64,000 bases of DNA from Solirubrum koreensis (GCF_039541855.1 NZ_BAABHA010000010.1:62001-126000); one strand, 5' to 3'. Positions 44,031 to 53,607 are shown, counted from the stretch's first letter. Notes: a model not told the origin generated them from the letters alone. Made by a program: numbers and translations.

Positions 44031-46031
44031 ATGAGGTTATTGCTGACGTTGGTACTGGCGGTAAGCTGGCTGCAGCTACGCGCGCAGTCCGGACTCAGCA
44101 CCTACGCCGACGCCAAAACGGGCTACCGACTGAGTTACCCGCTCAGCTGGCAAGTGTACCAAGCCGACGGACAAACGGGCACTACGGTGTTCTACGTCGG
44201 CGACGACTGGCGCCAGGCGCCAGCCGCGGTTACGCTAACCATTCGTTCGCTGTCGGCCAACCGCCAGGGTCTGAACTTGCTCACGGCCGGCGAACCGGAC
44301 TCCATACGACAACGAATCCTGCGCTTGCCCGAAGGCCAAGTGCTGCGGCTGCAACCCAACGACGGCGGCTATTTCCAGGAGGTGCGCTACGATTACACGT
44401 TCACCCCGCCGGCCGCCGGCCGAACCTTTGTGTTGGGGCGCCGCTTGTGGCGCGATGGGTACGAGTTTGAGCTGGAATACCGCGCCAGCGCCGAGCAAAC
44501 CCCCCGTTACCGCACGGTAGGGCGGCAGCTGCTGGAGTCGTTTGTGTTAATCGAGCAGCCCCGCGCCAAGCGTTCTGCTCTGCCTCGGAATCAATCCGTA
44601 GCCGTCGTCAATCCCAACCAGCCCTGCGACGACAAAATGTACGGCATTGCAGCCCTGCGCGCCCATGACGGATTGTGGGAAGACGACTGCCGCACGATTC
44701 ACGAGTTTTCGAGCCGGGACCTTTCGGCGCCTCCCAAAATCCACCGGCGCGTGCTGCCGTTTCAGTCGTACGCCCTGGCCAAGGGCTTCGACAACTGCCT
44801 GTACTCGGTGACCAAAGCGCCGAGCGACCAGCCCGAACTCGTGTACCGCTACGACCCTGCCACCCGCAAGGGAGGCTATACCACGTGGCGCCTGCCGGCT
44901 CAGGGGCCCGAGAACGTCTGGATTTCAGCCGCCACCGACGAGCGTGGCGACTTATACTTCATGACCAGCGACGGAAACCTGCTGGTGAAAGTCAGCCCCG
45001 TAACCGATGCGGTGCAAACCATCTGGACTACCGACCCGGTGCAGCGGGCTCCTTATTACAAAGCCATTGGCTTTGCCGGAGCCGGCACCCACGCCAACTT
45101 CTGCCTCGACGACGGCGGTACCATTTACCGGGTGTACAGCACCGACGGTGCTCTGCTGCAAGTGAACCTGGCCACCAGGCGCGCCGCCCCCGACCTGATT
45201 CCGCTCGACGGCTTGCCCGAGCGCGGCGGCTACAGCGACCTACTGCTGCAAACCGACGCCGAAGGCCAGCGCCGCATGTACCTGGCCGGTCCCAAAGCGC
45301 TGTACGAAGTGGATTTGGCGCGGCGGCAGGCCACCCGGGTGCGACGCGGCACCTACACCGACCTGGCCGGCTGCAACGTATTTAAAGCCCCTGTGGCGCC
45401 GATTAGCCCCGCCGCAACCCCACCTGCTGCTGCTACGTGGCGCGGGCGCGTGCTCGATGCCGTTACGCGTCAGCCCTTGCCCCAGGCCCGATTGCAGTTC
45501 CGCACAAACGGCACCGATACCGCCGTGCCGCTTTCCGCCGAAGGCAGCTTCTCCGCTAACGTTGCGCCCGGTGCGGCCTACGGCGTACGGGCACAGTTAA
45601 GCGGTTACTTGAGCACCGACAGCCTCCTTACCATGCCCGGCGGGGCCTATGAGCGGGATATTCTGCTCCGACCTCTGGCCGTGGGCATGACGCTGCCCCT
45701 GAAAAACGTACAGTTTCTGCAGGGCCAGGCGGTTCTACTGGAATCGTCCTTTCCGGCGCTGGATCAGCTGGTAAGCTTGCTCACCACGAACCCCGGCATG
45801 ACCATTGAGTTGCGCGGCCACACCGATAACGTGGGCGACGTACAGAAAAACAAAGTGCTCAGCGAGGAGCGAACCGCCGCCGTGAAGACCTACCTCGTAA
45901 ACCACGGCATTGCTGCGGCACGCATCAGCGGTATTGGCCTGGGTGGCACTGAGCCCCGCGCCAGCAACGCCAAGGAAGCTACGCGGCAGCTTAACCGGCG
46001 GGTTGAGTTTCGGGTGACGGGGGTTAATTAA
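44031..46031 (+). CDS. OmpA-family lipo/outer-membrane protein with beta-propeller-like core
   Basis: A 666-residue exported protein (signal peptide MRLLLTLVLAVSWLQLRA). The N-terminal part (TYADAKTGYRLSYPLSWQVY) resembles a secretion-associated beta domain; a middle region of repeated strands follows, then a carboxypeptidase-regulatory-like domain (WRGRVLDAVTRQPLPQARL). The C-terminal OmpA domain runs IELRGHTDNVGDVQKNKVLS and RISGIGLGGTEPRASNAKEA, which anchors the protein to peptidoglycan. It separates Hen1 from Pnkp; any link to RNA repair is unproven. Confidence 0.82.
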   Translation: MRLLLTLVLAVSWLQLRAQSGLSTYADAKTGYRLSYPLSWQVYQADGQTGTTVFYVGDDWRQAPAAVTLTIRSLSANRQGLNLLTAGEPDSIRQRILRLPEGQVLRLQPNDGGYFQEVRYDYTFTPPAAGRTFVLGRRLWRDGYEFELEYRASAEQTPRYRTVGRQLLESFVLIEQPRAKRSALPRNQSVAVVNPNQPCDDKMYGIAALRAHDGLWEDDCRTIHEFSSRDLSAPPKIHRRVLPFQSYALAKGFDNCLYSVTKAPSDQPELVYRYDPATRKGGYTTWRLPAQGPENVWISAATDERGDLYFMTSDGNLLVKVSPVTDAVQTIWTTDPVQRAPYYKAIGFAGAGTHANFCLDDGGTIYRVYSTDGALLQVNLATRRAAPDLIPLDGLPERGGYSDLLLQTDAEGQRRMYLAGPKALYEVDLARRQATRVRRGTYTDLAGCNVFKAPVAPISPAATPPAAATWRGRVLDAVTRQPLPQARLQFRTNGTDTAVPLSAEGSFSANVAPGAAYGVRAQLSGYLSTDSLLTMPGGAYERDILLRPLAVGMTLPLKNVQFLQGQAVLLESSFPALDQLVSLLTTNPGMTIELRGHTDNVGDVQKNKVLSEERTAAVKTYLVNHGIAAARISGIGLGGTEPRASNAKEATRQLNRRVEFRVTGVN

Positions 46032-46086
46032 TGGCCTCCACTGCCAGTTTTTCTCTCCTAACTGTTCTTTCCCTATTCATTAATTT

Positions 46087-48726
46087 ATGCCCTTAGCTTC
46101 CTTACGCGTCCCCGAACTCTCCCTTGTTCTGCTCATCGGCACCTCGGGCGCGGGGAAGAGCACGTTTGCACGGCGCTTGTTCCGGCCTACCGAAATTGTG
46201 TCCTCGGACCACTGCCGCGCCCTTGTTGCCGACGACGAAAACGACCAGACTTCTACGCCCGACGCCTTTGCCTTGCTGCATTACCTGGTGGGCTTGCGCC
46301 TGAAGCGCGGTTTGCTGACGGTAGTAGACGCCACCAACGTGCAGCCCGAGGCCCGCAAAATCCTGGTGCAGCTGGCCCGCGACTACCACGTGCTGCCCGT
46401 GGCCATTGTTCTCGACGTACCTGACCGGGTAGCCGAAGACCGCAACCAGCTCCGCGCCGAACGCCAGCACCTGGGCCGCCACGTGGTACCCCAGCAGCGT
46501 CAGCAGCTGCGCCGCAGCCTCAAAACCCTCAAGGCCGAAGGCTTCCGCCACCTCTACCACCTGCACGGACCGGAGGAAATTGATGCCGTGCAGGCCATAG
46601 TGCGCGACCCGCTCTACAGCAACCGCAAGCACGATTCCGGCCCCTTCGACATCATCGGCGACGTGCACGGCTGCTACCACGAGCTGGTGGAGCTGCTCTT
46701 CGAATTGGGCTACGAAGTACAACCCGAGCCCGTGCAGGACGTGCGCGACCTGGGCGTACGCGTAACGGCACCCGCCGGCCGCCGCGCCCTGTTCCTCGGC
46801 GACTTGGTCGACCGCGGGCCGGCCTCGCCGCAGGTGTTGCGCCTGGTTATGAGCATGGTGCAGGGCGGCCAGGCCTTGTGCGTCCCCGGTAACCACGACA
46901 TCAAGCTGCTGCGCTACCTCAATGGCAAGCAAGTGGCCGAAAAACACGGTTTCGCCGAAACCGTGGCGCAACTGGCCGCCGAGCCGGATACGTTCAAGAA
47001 TCACGTGCGGCAGTTTCTCGACGGCCTCGTGAGCCATTACGTGCTCGACGGTGGTAAGCTGGTGGTAGCCCACGCCGGCATGCGCGAGGAAATGCAGGGC
47101 CGCGGTTCGGGCGCCGTGCGGGCCTTTGCGCTGTTTGGCGAAACCACCGGCGAAATCGACGAATTTGGCCTGCCCGTACGCTACAACTGGGCCTCGGAAT
47201 ACCGCGGCCGCGCCATGGTGGTGTACGGCCACACGCCCGTCCCCGAGCCCGAATGGCTCAACAACACCATCGACATTGATACCGGCTGCGTATTTGGCGG
47301 CCGCCTCACGGCCCTGCGCTACCCCGAGCGGGAGCTGGTAACCGTGCCCGCTGCTCAGGTGTACTGCGAGCCGGTGCGCCCATTACGAGTTGCCAGTGAA
47401 GGCGGCTACGAGTCGCAAAACGAACTGATAACTGACAACTCGCAGCTGACAACTCAACTCACCGCCCAACAGCAGCACGACGACCTGCTCGACATTCGCG
47501 ACGTTACCGGCAAGCAAATCATCAAAACCCGCCTGCTGCCCTCGGTTACCATTCGGGAGGAAAACGCCGTGGCCGCGCTGGAAGTCATGAGCCGTTTTGC
47601 CCTGAACCCGAAGTGGTTGCTGTACCTGCCGCCCACCATGAGTCCCTCGGAAACCAGCGCCCTGCCCGATTTGCTGGAGCACCCCGCCGAAGCTTTCGAC
47701 TACTTTCGCCGCCAGCGCCTGGAGCGCGTGGTGTGCGAAGAAAAGCACATGGGCAGCCGCGTGGTGCTGGTACTGGCTCGTGATGAAACCGCCGCGCGCC
47801 GCCGTTTTGGCGTAGTAGGCGAGGGGCCCGGCAAGTGCTACACCCGCACCGGCCGCAACTTTTTCACCGATGTCGCCCTGGAAACTGCATTTCTGGAGCG
47901 CCTGCAGGAGGCATTGACCAAGGCCGGTTTCTGGGAGAAGTTCCAGACTGATTGGCTGTGCCTCGATGCGGAGCTGTTGCCGTGGTCGGCCAAAGCCCAG
48001 GAGCTGATCCGCAACCAGTACGCCGCCGTTGCGGCCGCCGCCACTGCCGCCCTGCCTGAAGCCGCGGCCGTGCTCACGCAAGCTGCCGCCCGCGGGCTCG
48101 ATGGCGTGGAGGCGTTGCTGGCCCGCACCACCGCCCGCCAAACCGCCGCCCAGCACTACGCCGATGCCTACCGCCGCTACTGCTGGCCCGTGGATAGCCT
48201 CGCCGATTTGCGCCTGGCGCCCTTCCACCTGCTCGCCACCGAAGGCTGCACTTACTTCGACAAGGACCACGCCTGGCACATGGAAACCCTGCGCGCCGTG
48301 TGCTTGGCCGACGAAAGCCTGCTACGCGCCACGCCCTACCGCGTGGTTCACCTGCAGGACTCTGCCGACGTGGAAGCCGCCACCCAGTGGTGGACCGCCC
48401 TCACCGCGGCCGGCGGCGAAGGCATGGTGGTGAAGCCCTACGACTTCATTCCCGGCGGCCGCCAAAACTTGGTGCAGCCCGCCCTGAAATGCCGCGGCCG
48501 CGAGTACTTGCGCATCATCTACGGCCCCGATTACCTGCTGCCCGGCAACCTGGAGCGCCTGCGCGAGCGAAACGTGAAGGGCAAGCGAAACCTCGCCCTG
48601 CGCGAATTCGCCCTCGGCGTGGAAGGCCTGGAACGCTTCGTGGCCGGCGCCCCGCTGCGCGAGGTGCACCAATGCGTGTTCGGCGTGCTGGCGCTGGAGA
48701 GCGAGGCCGTGGACCCGCGGCTGTAA
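46087..48726 (+). CDS. pnkp: Pnkp, polynucleotide kinase-phosphatase-ligase of bacterial RNA repair
   Basis: An 879-residue three-domain RNA-repair enzyme. The 5' kinase has P-loop GTSGAGKST (about 18-26). The 2',3' phosphatase (metallophosphoesterase) has DIIGDVHGCYHE, FLGDLVDRGP, GNHDIKLL, VVAHAGM and VVYGHTP (about 190-390). The C-terminal adenylyltransferase has motif I EEKHMGSRV with the nucleotidyl Lys (about 553) and GEGMVVKP (about 778). With Hen1 it heals and seals RNA cut by ribotoxins. The linker between phosphatase and ligase holds a repetitive insert (see findings). Confidence 0.95.
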   Translation: MPLASLRVPELSLVLLIGTSGAGKSTFARRLFRPTEIVSSDHCRALVADDENDQTSTPDAFALLHYLVGLRLKRGLLTVVDATNVQPEARKILVQLARDYHVLPVAIVLDVPDRVAEDRNQLRAERQHLGRHVVPQQRQQLRRSLKTLKAEGFRHLYHLHGPEEIDAVQAIVRDPLYSNRKHDSGPFDIIGDVHGCYHELVELLFELGYEVQPEPVQDVRDLGVRVTAPAGRRALFLGDLVDRGPASPQVLRLVMSMVQGGQALCVPGNHDIKLLRYLNGKQVAEKHGFAETVAQLAAEPDTFKNHVRQFLDGLVSHYVLDGGKLVVAHAGMREEMQGRGSGAVRAFALFGETTGEIDEFGLPVRYNWASEYRGRAMVVYGHTPVPEPEWLNNTIDIDTGCVFGGRLTALRYPERELVTVPAAQVYCEPVRPLRVASEGGYESQNELITDNSQLTTQLTAQQQHDDLLDIRDVTGKQIIKTRLLPSVTIREENAVAALEVMSRFALNPKWLLYLPPTMSPSETSALPDLLEHPAEAFDYFRRQRLERVVCEEKHMGSRVVLVLARDETAARRRFGVVGEGPGKCYTRTGRNFFTDVALETAFLERLQEALTKAGFWEKFQTDWLCLDAELLPWSAKAQELIRNQYAAVAAAATAALPEAAAVLTQAAARGLDGVEALLARTTARQTAAQHYADAYRRYCWPVDSLADLRLAPFHLLATEGCTYFDKDHAWHMETLRAVCLADESLLRATPYRVVHLQDSADVEAATQWWTALTAAGGEGMVVKPYDFIPGGRQNLVQPALKCRGREYLRIIYGPDYLLPGNLERLRERNVKGKRNLALREFALGVEGLERFVAGAPLREVHQCVFGVLALESEAVDPRL

Positions 48727-48792
48727 CGCCAGCTTGGGCGCCTGCGGTTTTTTGCCTTTACGAAAAATCCCCAGCAGGGTTAGTGTAGACTT

Positions 48793-49557
48793 ATGGTAAG
48801 AAAAGTGGTATGCAGAGGCATAATAGTGCTCGGGCTCTTGGCTGGTGCTTCAATTGGTTTTGCGCAACAGGCCAGTACAACCGACTCTTCAGCTGCCGAG
48901 CTGAAGAAAAATATAGCCATAATCAAGCGGGAAGACAAGAATGGGGAGGGCAGTGGTTTGATTGAAGGCACCACCAAAAAGCTAGTAACCTACCTGAAGA
49001 GGTATGACCTCTCAGCGGCCGAAGCCCAAACGCTCGGACTCCATTTGTCTGTAGACTCCAAGGATGCAAACGGTTTCAAAGTCTACACTTTCGTCTACGA
49101 TTCGGGTAATTCCCGTGGCGCAATTAGTATTCCCGTCATGCAATGGAAAAACCAAGCGGGGAAGCTGTTTGCTTTTGCTCCTGCTATTCAATCGTCGTTT
49201 TTCAAGGTTCGCCGGCTGAACAGCCCAGGCCGAACGCTGTATCTGCTGCTCGGGACAGAGAAAGGAAGTGCAGGTTGCACGCGAAACCAAGCGCAGGTCG
49301 TGCAACTGAAGGGTGACTATTTGCTGCTCGACACACCCGCCTTCGGCAAGCGGGCCAGTCTGGATTTGTGCAACGTATGGATGGAATTTGACGCCCGCCA
49401 GCAGAAGCTAATTCTGGAGGCGTCCCCGTTCAGTTTCGACTCTGATGGACCTGAAGACGAGCAATACCAGCTTTTGAAGCGGTTGGGGCTTTTGAATCCA
49501 ACTGCTCCTAAAACTGGTGTGCTCAGATTCAACGGGCAGCGCTTCGTAAAACCATAG
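48793..49557 (+). CDS. exported protein of unknown function
   Basis: A 254-residue protein with signal peptide ending near GASIGFAQQ. The mature part is mixed alpha/beta: LKKNIAIIKREDKNGEGSGL, VYTFVYDSGNSRGAISIPVM, TLYLLLGTEKGSAGCTRNQA, and WMEFDARQQKLILEASPFSF. No lipobox or known domain is visible. It starts 66 bp after the Pnkp gene on the same strand, so cotranscription is possible, but its role is unknown. Confidence 0.6.
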   Translation: MVRKVVCRGIIVLGLLAGASIGFAQQASTTDSSAAELKKNIAIIKREDKNGEGSGLIEGTTKKLVTYLKRYDLSAAEAQTLGLHLSVDSKDANGFKVYTFVYDSGNSRGAISIPVMQWKNQAGKLFAFAPAIQSSFFKVRRLNSPGRTLYLLLGTEKGSAGCTRNQAQVVQLKGDYLLLDTPAFGKRASLDLCNVWMEFDARQQKLILEASPFSFDSDGPEDEQYQLLKRLGLLNPTAPKTGVLRFNGQRFVKP

Positions 49558-49722
49558 GTTACCCGGGCGTCTGCTCATCGGCAGTCCGCAAATGCTTTGG
49601 CGTCTACCTCGCCAGCCGCCGTAACCTGTCCGTCATGAAACCATGACGCAAGCGTAACGGCGGCAACATCACCGCATAACGGCCCAAAGCGTATTTCGAA
49701 AGTGGAATCAACCTGCTCGGTT

Positions 49723-49914
49723 ATGAACCGTTTTCTGATTGCCTCGAACCCCGTTTTCTGGCTGCGCGAGCTGCTCTACGCGCTCTTCCAGGCGGTTTTG
49801 CTGCTGGCCTACCTGCTGGGTGCCCTCTCGGCCTGGCGCCGCGGTTTGCACGGCGCCGGCCGCCATTACTGGGCGCCCGCGCGGCCGGTGCGCTTTACGC
49901 TCCGCGCCGCATGA
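49723..49914 (+). CDS. small membrane protein upstream of the LpxH-like gene
   Basis: A 63-residue protein, MNRFLIASNPVFWLRELLYA followed by LFQAVLLLAYLLGALSAW and a basic tail. One membrane helix is clear. The ATG at 49723 is preferred to a codon at 49702. Its stop TGA overlaps the next ATG (ATGA at 49911-49914), so it is translationally coupled to the phosphatase gene and may help locate that enzyme at the membrane; this is inference. Confidence 0.65.
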   Translation: MNRFLIASNPVFWLRELLYALFQAVLLLAYLLGALSAWRRGLHGAGRHYWAPARPVRFTLRAA

Positions 49915-50780
49915 CGGGCCGCCGCGCCCGCAAGCGCCGCCTCGACGTAGCCGTTGTTTCCGACGTGCACCTGGGCACCTACGGCTGCCACGCCACCGAG
50001 CTGCTCCGCTACCTCAAAAGCATCAGGCCCAAGGTGCTGGTGCTCAACGGCGACATCGTGGATATCTGGCAGTTCAGCAAAAGCTACTGGCCCGCCGCCC
50101 ACATGCGGGTGGTGCGCCACTTGGCCGGGCTGTCGGCCAAAGGCACCAAAATCTACTACCTCACGGGCAACCACGACGAGCTGCTGCGCAAGTTTGCCGG
50201 TACGCGCCTCGGCGGGTTCAGCATTCAGAACAAGCTGGTGCTGGAGCTGCCCCACGGTAAAACCTGGCTGTTCCACGGCGACGTGTTCGACGTAACCATG
50301 CGCCACTCGCGCTGGCTGGCCAAGCTGGGGGCCGAAGGCTACGACCTGCTGATTCTCATCAACCGCTTCGTGAACTGGGGCTTGCAGAAGCTGGGTCGCC
50401 CGCGCGTGGCGCTGTCAAAAGCCGTGAAGGACCGCGTGAAAAGCGCCGTGAGCCTCGTCAGCGACTTCGAGCTGACCGCCGCCACCATTGCCATCGACGA
50501 AGGCTACCAGTACGTGGCCTGCGGGCACATTCACTGCCCCGACATCCGGCCCCTGCGCACCGCGCAAGGGGAGGTGACCTACCTGAACTCGGGCGACTGG
50601 GTGGAAAACCTCACCGCCCTCGAATACACCGCCGAGGCCGGCTGGCGCCTCTACCGCTACGCCGACGACCCCGCCATGCAGCAGCCCGCCCCCCAAACCG
50701 ACGCCGCCGACCTCGCCGCCGATGCCCCCGCCGCCGAGCTGCTCAGCGGCCTGCTGGCCGAATTTAACCTCCGGGTTTGA
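49911..50780 (+). CDS. UDP-2,3-diacylglucosamine diphosphatase-like phosphoesterase (LpxH type)
   Basis: A 289-residue calcineurin-type metallophosphoesterase. Motifs: VVSDVHLGTYGCHATE (D-x-H), LVLNGDIVDIWQFSK (G-D), YLTGNHDELLRK (G-N-H-D), LFHGDVFD and ACGHIHCPDIRPL (G-H-x-H). This subgroup is commonly assigned as LpxH, which makes lipid X from UDP-2,3-diacyl-GlcN in lipid A synthesis. An acidic Ala-rich tail follows. Coupled by an ATGA overlap to the small membrane protein. The lipid A assignment rests on family only. Confidence 0.85.
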   Translation: MTGRRARKRRLDVAVVSDVHLGTYGCHATELLRYLKSIRPKVLVLNGDIVDIWQFSKSYWPAAHMRVVRHLAGLSAKGTKIYYLTGNHDELLRKFAGTRLGGFSIQNKLVLELPHGKTWLFHGDVFDVTMRHSRWLAKLGAEGYDLLILINRFVNWGLQKLGRPRVALSKAVKDRVKSAVSLVSDFELTAATIAIDEGYQYVACGHIHCPDIRPLRTAQGEVTYLNSGDWVENLTALEYTAEAGWRLYRYADDPAMQQPAPQTDAADLAADAPAAELLSGLLAEFNLRV

Positions 50781-50891
50781 GCCAGAAAAGCACGCATTGC
50801 CAGAGCCAAAGTCAGCTAAATACAAGGGCCACGTAAGGCTTTCTTAGTGCATTCGAGAGCGGCAAGTCGATAGAAAATCAGCAGCTAATAC

Positions 50892-51920
50892 ATGAAAATC
50901 CTTTATGCCATTCAAGGAACCGGCAACGGCCATTTGGCCCGGGCCCTGGATGTAGTGCCGCTGCTTCAGGCCCGCGCCGAGCGCCTCGACGTGCTGGTAA
51001 GCGGTCCGCCGAACGACCTGCCGCTGCCTTTTTCGGTACGCTTCCGCTGCCACGGCATGGGTTTCGTGTTCGGCAGAAAGGGCGGTATCAACTTCCTCGA
51101 AACCTTCTGGCAGCTCGATTCTACTTCCTTCCTGCGCGAAATGCGCATGCTGCCAGTCAAGGAGTACGATTTGGTTATCAGCGACTTTGAGCCCGTATCG
51201 GCCTGGGCCTGTCGGCTGCGCGACGTGCCCTGCGTGGCCCTGAGTCACCAGAGCGCCGTGCTGCACCCGGCCGCCCCGCAACCGGTGGTGCCCGATGTGT
51301 TGGGCCAGGGAATATTGCAGCACTACGCGCCCACCACGGCGCAGTACGGCTTTCACTTCGCCCGCTACGCCCCCGGCATTTTTACGCCCGTTATCCGCCG
51401 GCAAGTACGGGAACTGGTTCCGTGCAACGACGGCCACTACACCGTATACCTGCCGGCTTTCGACGAAGAAACCCTGATTGACCGCCTGCGTCACCTCAGC
51501 CGCGTCACGCCCTGGGAGGTGTTCAGCAAGCACACCCAGCAGGAAACCACCGTGGGCAACGTGCGCGTACGCCCCGTGAGCGGTGCCGCCTTTCTCGACA
51601 GCCTGGCCCGCAGCGCCGGGGTACTCTGCGGCGCCGGCTTCGAAACGCCCGCCGAAGCCTTGTACCTGGGCAAGAAGCTGCTGGTGGTGCCCATGAAAAA
51701 CCAGTACGAGCAAACCTGCAACGCCGCCGCGCTGGCTCAGCTGGGCGTGCCGGTGGTTAAAAGCTTGAAGAATAAACACCTCGAAAAGCTCGAGAACTGG
51801 CTGCACAACGGCCAGTCCATCCCCGTTGATTACCCCGACGAAACCGCCTCAATTATCGATCAGCTGCTGCTTGAACAGCTCCCCGCCGGCGTTCGGCCGC
51901 TGGCGCTGCGGTCGGCATGA
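50892..51920 (+). CDS. glycosyltransferase family protein (MJ1255/YpfP-like)
   Basis: A 342-residue GT-B-type protein starting MKILYAIQGTGNGHLARALD, the glycine-rich start of UDP-GlcNAc transferases of the MurG/MJ1255 group. YDLVISDFEPVSAWACRLRD is the second conserved element, and the C-terminal GAGFETPAEALYLGKKLLVV followed by PMKNQYEQTCNAAALAQLG is the nucleotide-sugar-binding site. The acceptor is unknown; a lipid or cell-wall component is possible given the neighbouring LpxH-like gene. Confidence 0.88.
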   Translation: MKILYAIQGTGNGHLARALDVVPLLQARAERLDVLVSGPPNDLPLPFSVRFRCHGMGFVFGRKGGINFLETFWQLDSTSFLREMRMLPVKEYDLVISDFEPVSAWACRLRDVPCVALSHQSAVLHPAAPQPVVPDVLGQGILQHYAPTTAQYGFHFARYAPGIFTPVIRRQVRELVPCNDGHYTVYLPAFDEETLIDRLRHLSRVTPWEVFSKHTQQETTVGNVRVRPVSGAAFLDSLARSAGVLCGAGFETPAEALYLGKKLLVVPMKNQYEQTCNAAALAQLGVPVVKSLKNKHLEKLENWLHNGQSIPVDYPDETASIIDQLLLEQLPAGVRPLALRSA

Positions 51921-51924
51921 CCCC

Positions 51925-51990
51925 AAACTCCCCGCCTCAGATGAGGAGGGGACGCCACCGCTTTAGCGGGGGCTGGGGTGGTTGACAATC
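51925..51990. repeat. GC-rich repeat-like segment
   Basis: Intergenic sequence with hairpin-forming blocks (CCCCGCCTCAGATGAGGAGG, then CCGCTTTAGCGGGGGC, then TGGGGTGGTTGAC). Such CACCCC/GCCCC and GAGGGG blocks resemble the ends of the DUF559 cassette at 4297-4853, though they are not identical. It could be a solo, degenerate relative of that repeat family. Confidence 0.45.
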
Positions 51991-52164
51991 GTTGCTGACG
52001 GTGGTCATCATTAGCACCGCTTATCCCGATTTCTAACCGGCTAGTGGTTGTGGAACTTATCAATACCAATGAGTCAACCTCCACAAGTCGGCCCAACGCA
52101 GGCTCTGCCGAACCCCAGGTTCCCAGTAAGTACCCATTCGCCTCAACGCGCCGTTTCAAGCGGA

Positions 52165-53607
52165 ATGACCGACCCTTTGCTGCCCGCCGGCCTGCCGCCC
52201 GCCTTCTTTCCGCCGACCACGCCCGCCGCCTTTTCCTGCGCCGATTTTGGCCCGAACTTTCACTGGGGCGTATCGGCGGCGGCCTACCAAACCGAGGGCG
52301 CCCACAACCTCGACGGCAAAGGCCCCAGCATCTGGGACGCTTTCGTGCGCGGCCGTCGCAGCATCAAGCGCCGGGAACACGCCGATGTGGCCTCCGACTT
52401 CTACCACCGCTGGCCCGAGGATCTGGACCTGCTGCGCCAGCTTAGTGTGTCCAGTTTCCGCTTCTCCGCAGCTTGGTCGCGCGTGCTGCCCGAGGGCACC
52501 GGCGCCGTGAACCCGAAGGGCCTGGGCTTTTATGACCGGCTGATCGACGGCTGCCTGGAGCGCGGCATTACGCCCTGGCTCACGCTCTACCACTGGGATT
52601 TGCCGCTGGCCCTGCAGCAGCGCGGCGGCTGGCAAAACCGCGCCGTGGTAGGCTGGTTCACCGATTATGCCGAACTAATGGCCAAGCGCCTCGGTGACCG
52701 GGTAACCAACTGGATGGTGCTCAACGAGCCGATGGTGTTTGTGGGGGCCGGGCATTTCCTGGGCATTCACGCGCCCGGCAAACGCGGCCTGGGCTCGTTT
52801 CTGGCCGCCACGCACCACGCCGCGCTGGCCCAGGCCGAAGGCGGCCGCGCCCTGCGCGCGGCTCTGCCCGCCGCCGCGCAAATCGGCACCACGTTTTCGT
52901 GCTCTTATGTAACGCCTGCCCGCCCCGGCTTGCCCCGCGACGAGCGCGCCACCCGCCGCGCCGATGCCCTCCTGAACCGCCTGTTTGTGGAGTCCGCCCT
53001 CGGCCTGGGCTACCCCGTGGCCGATTTACCCTTCCTCGGCTGGCTGGACCGCTACATCAAGCCCGGCGACCTGGACCGCCTGCCGTTCGACTTCGACTTC
53101 CTGGGCGTGCAGAACTACACCCGCGAAGTGGTGCGCTACGCGCCGTACGTGCCCCTGCTGTGGGCCACGCTGGTGGGCGCCGCCAAACGCGGCGTGCCGC
53201 ATACCACCATGGGCTGGGAGGTATACCCCGAAAGCCTCTACCACATGCTCCGGCAGTTTGCCGCTTACCCCAACGCCCCGCGGCTGCTGGTCACCGAAAA
53301 CGGTGCTGCCTTCCCCGACGAAGTCACCCCCGACGGCCGCGTGCCCGATTTCGCCCGCCAAGCCTACCTGCAAAGCGCCATCGGTCAGGTGTTGCGGGCC
53401 CGCCGGGAGGGTGTGTCCGTGGAGGGCTACTTCGCGTGGTCGTTTACCGATAACTTCGAGTGGGCCGAAGGCTACGCGCCGCGTTTTGGCTTGGTGCGCG
53501 TCGATTTTGAAACGCAGCAACGCATCGTGAAGGATTCCGGCCTCTGGTACAGCCGGTTGCTGGCCGGTGAGACGGTGGATAGCCAACCCCAGCAACGCGT
53601 TTGGTAG
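52165..53607 (+). CDS. family 1 glycoside hydrolase (beta-glucosidase-like)
   Basis: A 480-residue GH1 enzyme. FHWGVSAAAYQTEGAHN followed by DGKGPSIWDAF is the N-terminal signature, and the acid/base Glu is in WMVLNEPMVF (T/x-N-E-P). The nucleophile Glu is in LLVTENGAAFPDE. It hydrolyses beta-linked glucosides or galactosides in a retaining manner. The start is uncertain: ATG 52165 gives a 30-residue lead-in; ATG 52069 would add a Ser/Pro-rich extension. No signal peptide, so it is probably cytoplasmic. Confidence 0.9.
   Translation: MTDPLLPAGLPPAFFPPTTPAAFSCADFGPNFHWGVSAAAYQTEGAHNLDGKGPSIWDAFVRGRRSIKRREHADVASDFYHRWPEDLDLLRQLSVSSFRFSAAWSRVLPEGTGAVNPKGLGFYDRLIDGCLERGITPWLTLYHWDLPLALQQRGGWQNRAVVGWFTDYAELMAKRLGDRVTNWMVLNEPMVFVGAGHFLGIHAPGKRGLGSFLAATHHAALAQAEGGRALRAALPAAAQIGTTFSCSYVTPARPGLPRDERATRRADALLNRLFVESALGLGYPVADLPFLGWLDRYIKPGDLDRLPFDFDFLGVQNYTREVVRYAPYVPLLWATLVGAAKRGVPHTTMGWEVYPESLYHMLRQFAAYPNAPRLLVTENGAAFPDEVTPDGRVPDFARQAYLQSAIGQVLRARREGVSVEGYFAWSFTDNFEWAEGYAPRFGLVRVDFETQQRIVKDSGLWYSRLLAGETVDSQPQQRVW

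Noticed and set aside
46102..47232. Minus-strand 376-codon frame opposite Pnkp
   Set aside because: Shadow of the Pnkp kinase and phosphatase domains; translation is His/Val/Ala/Gly-rich with no domain.
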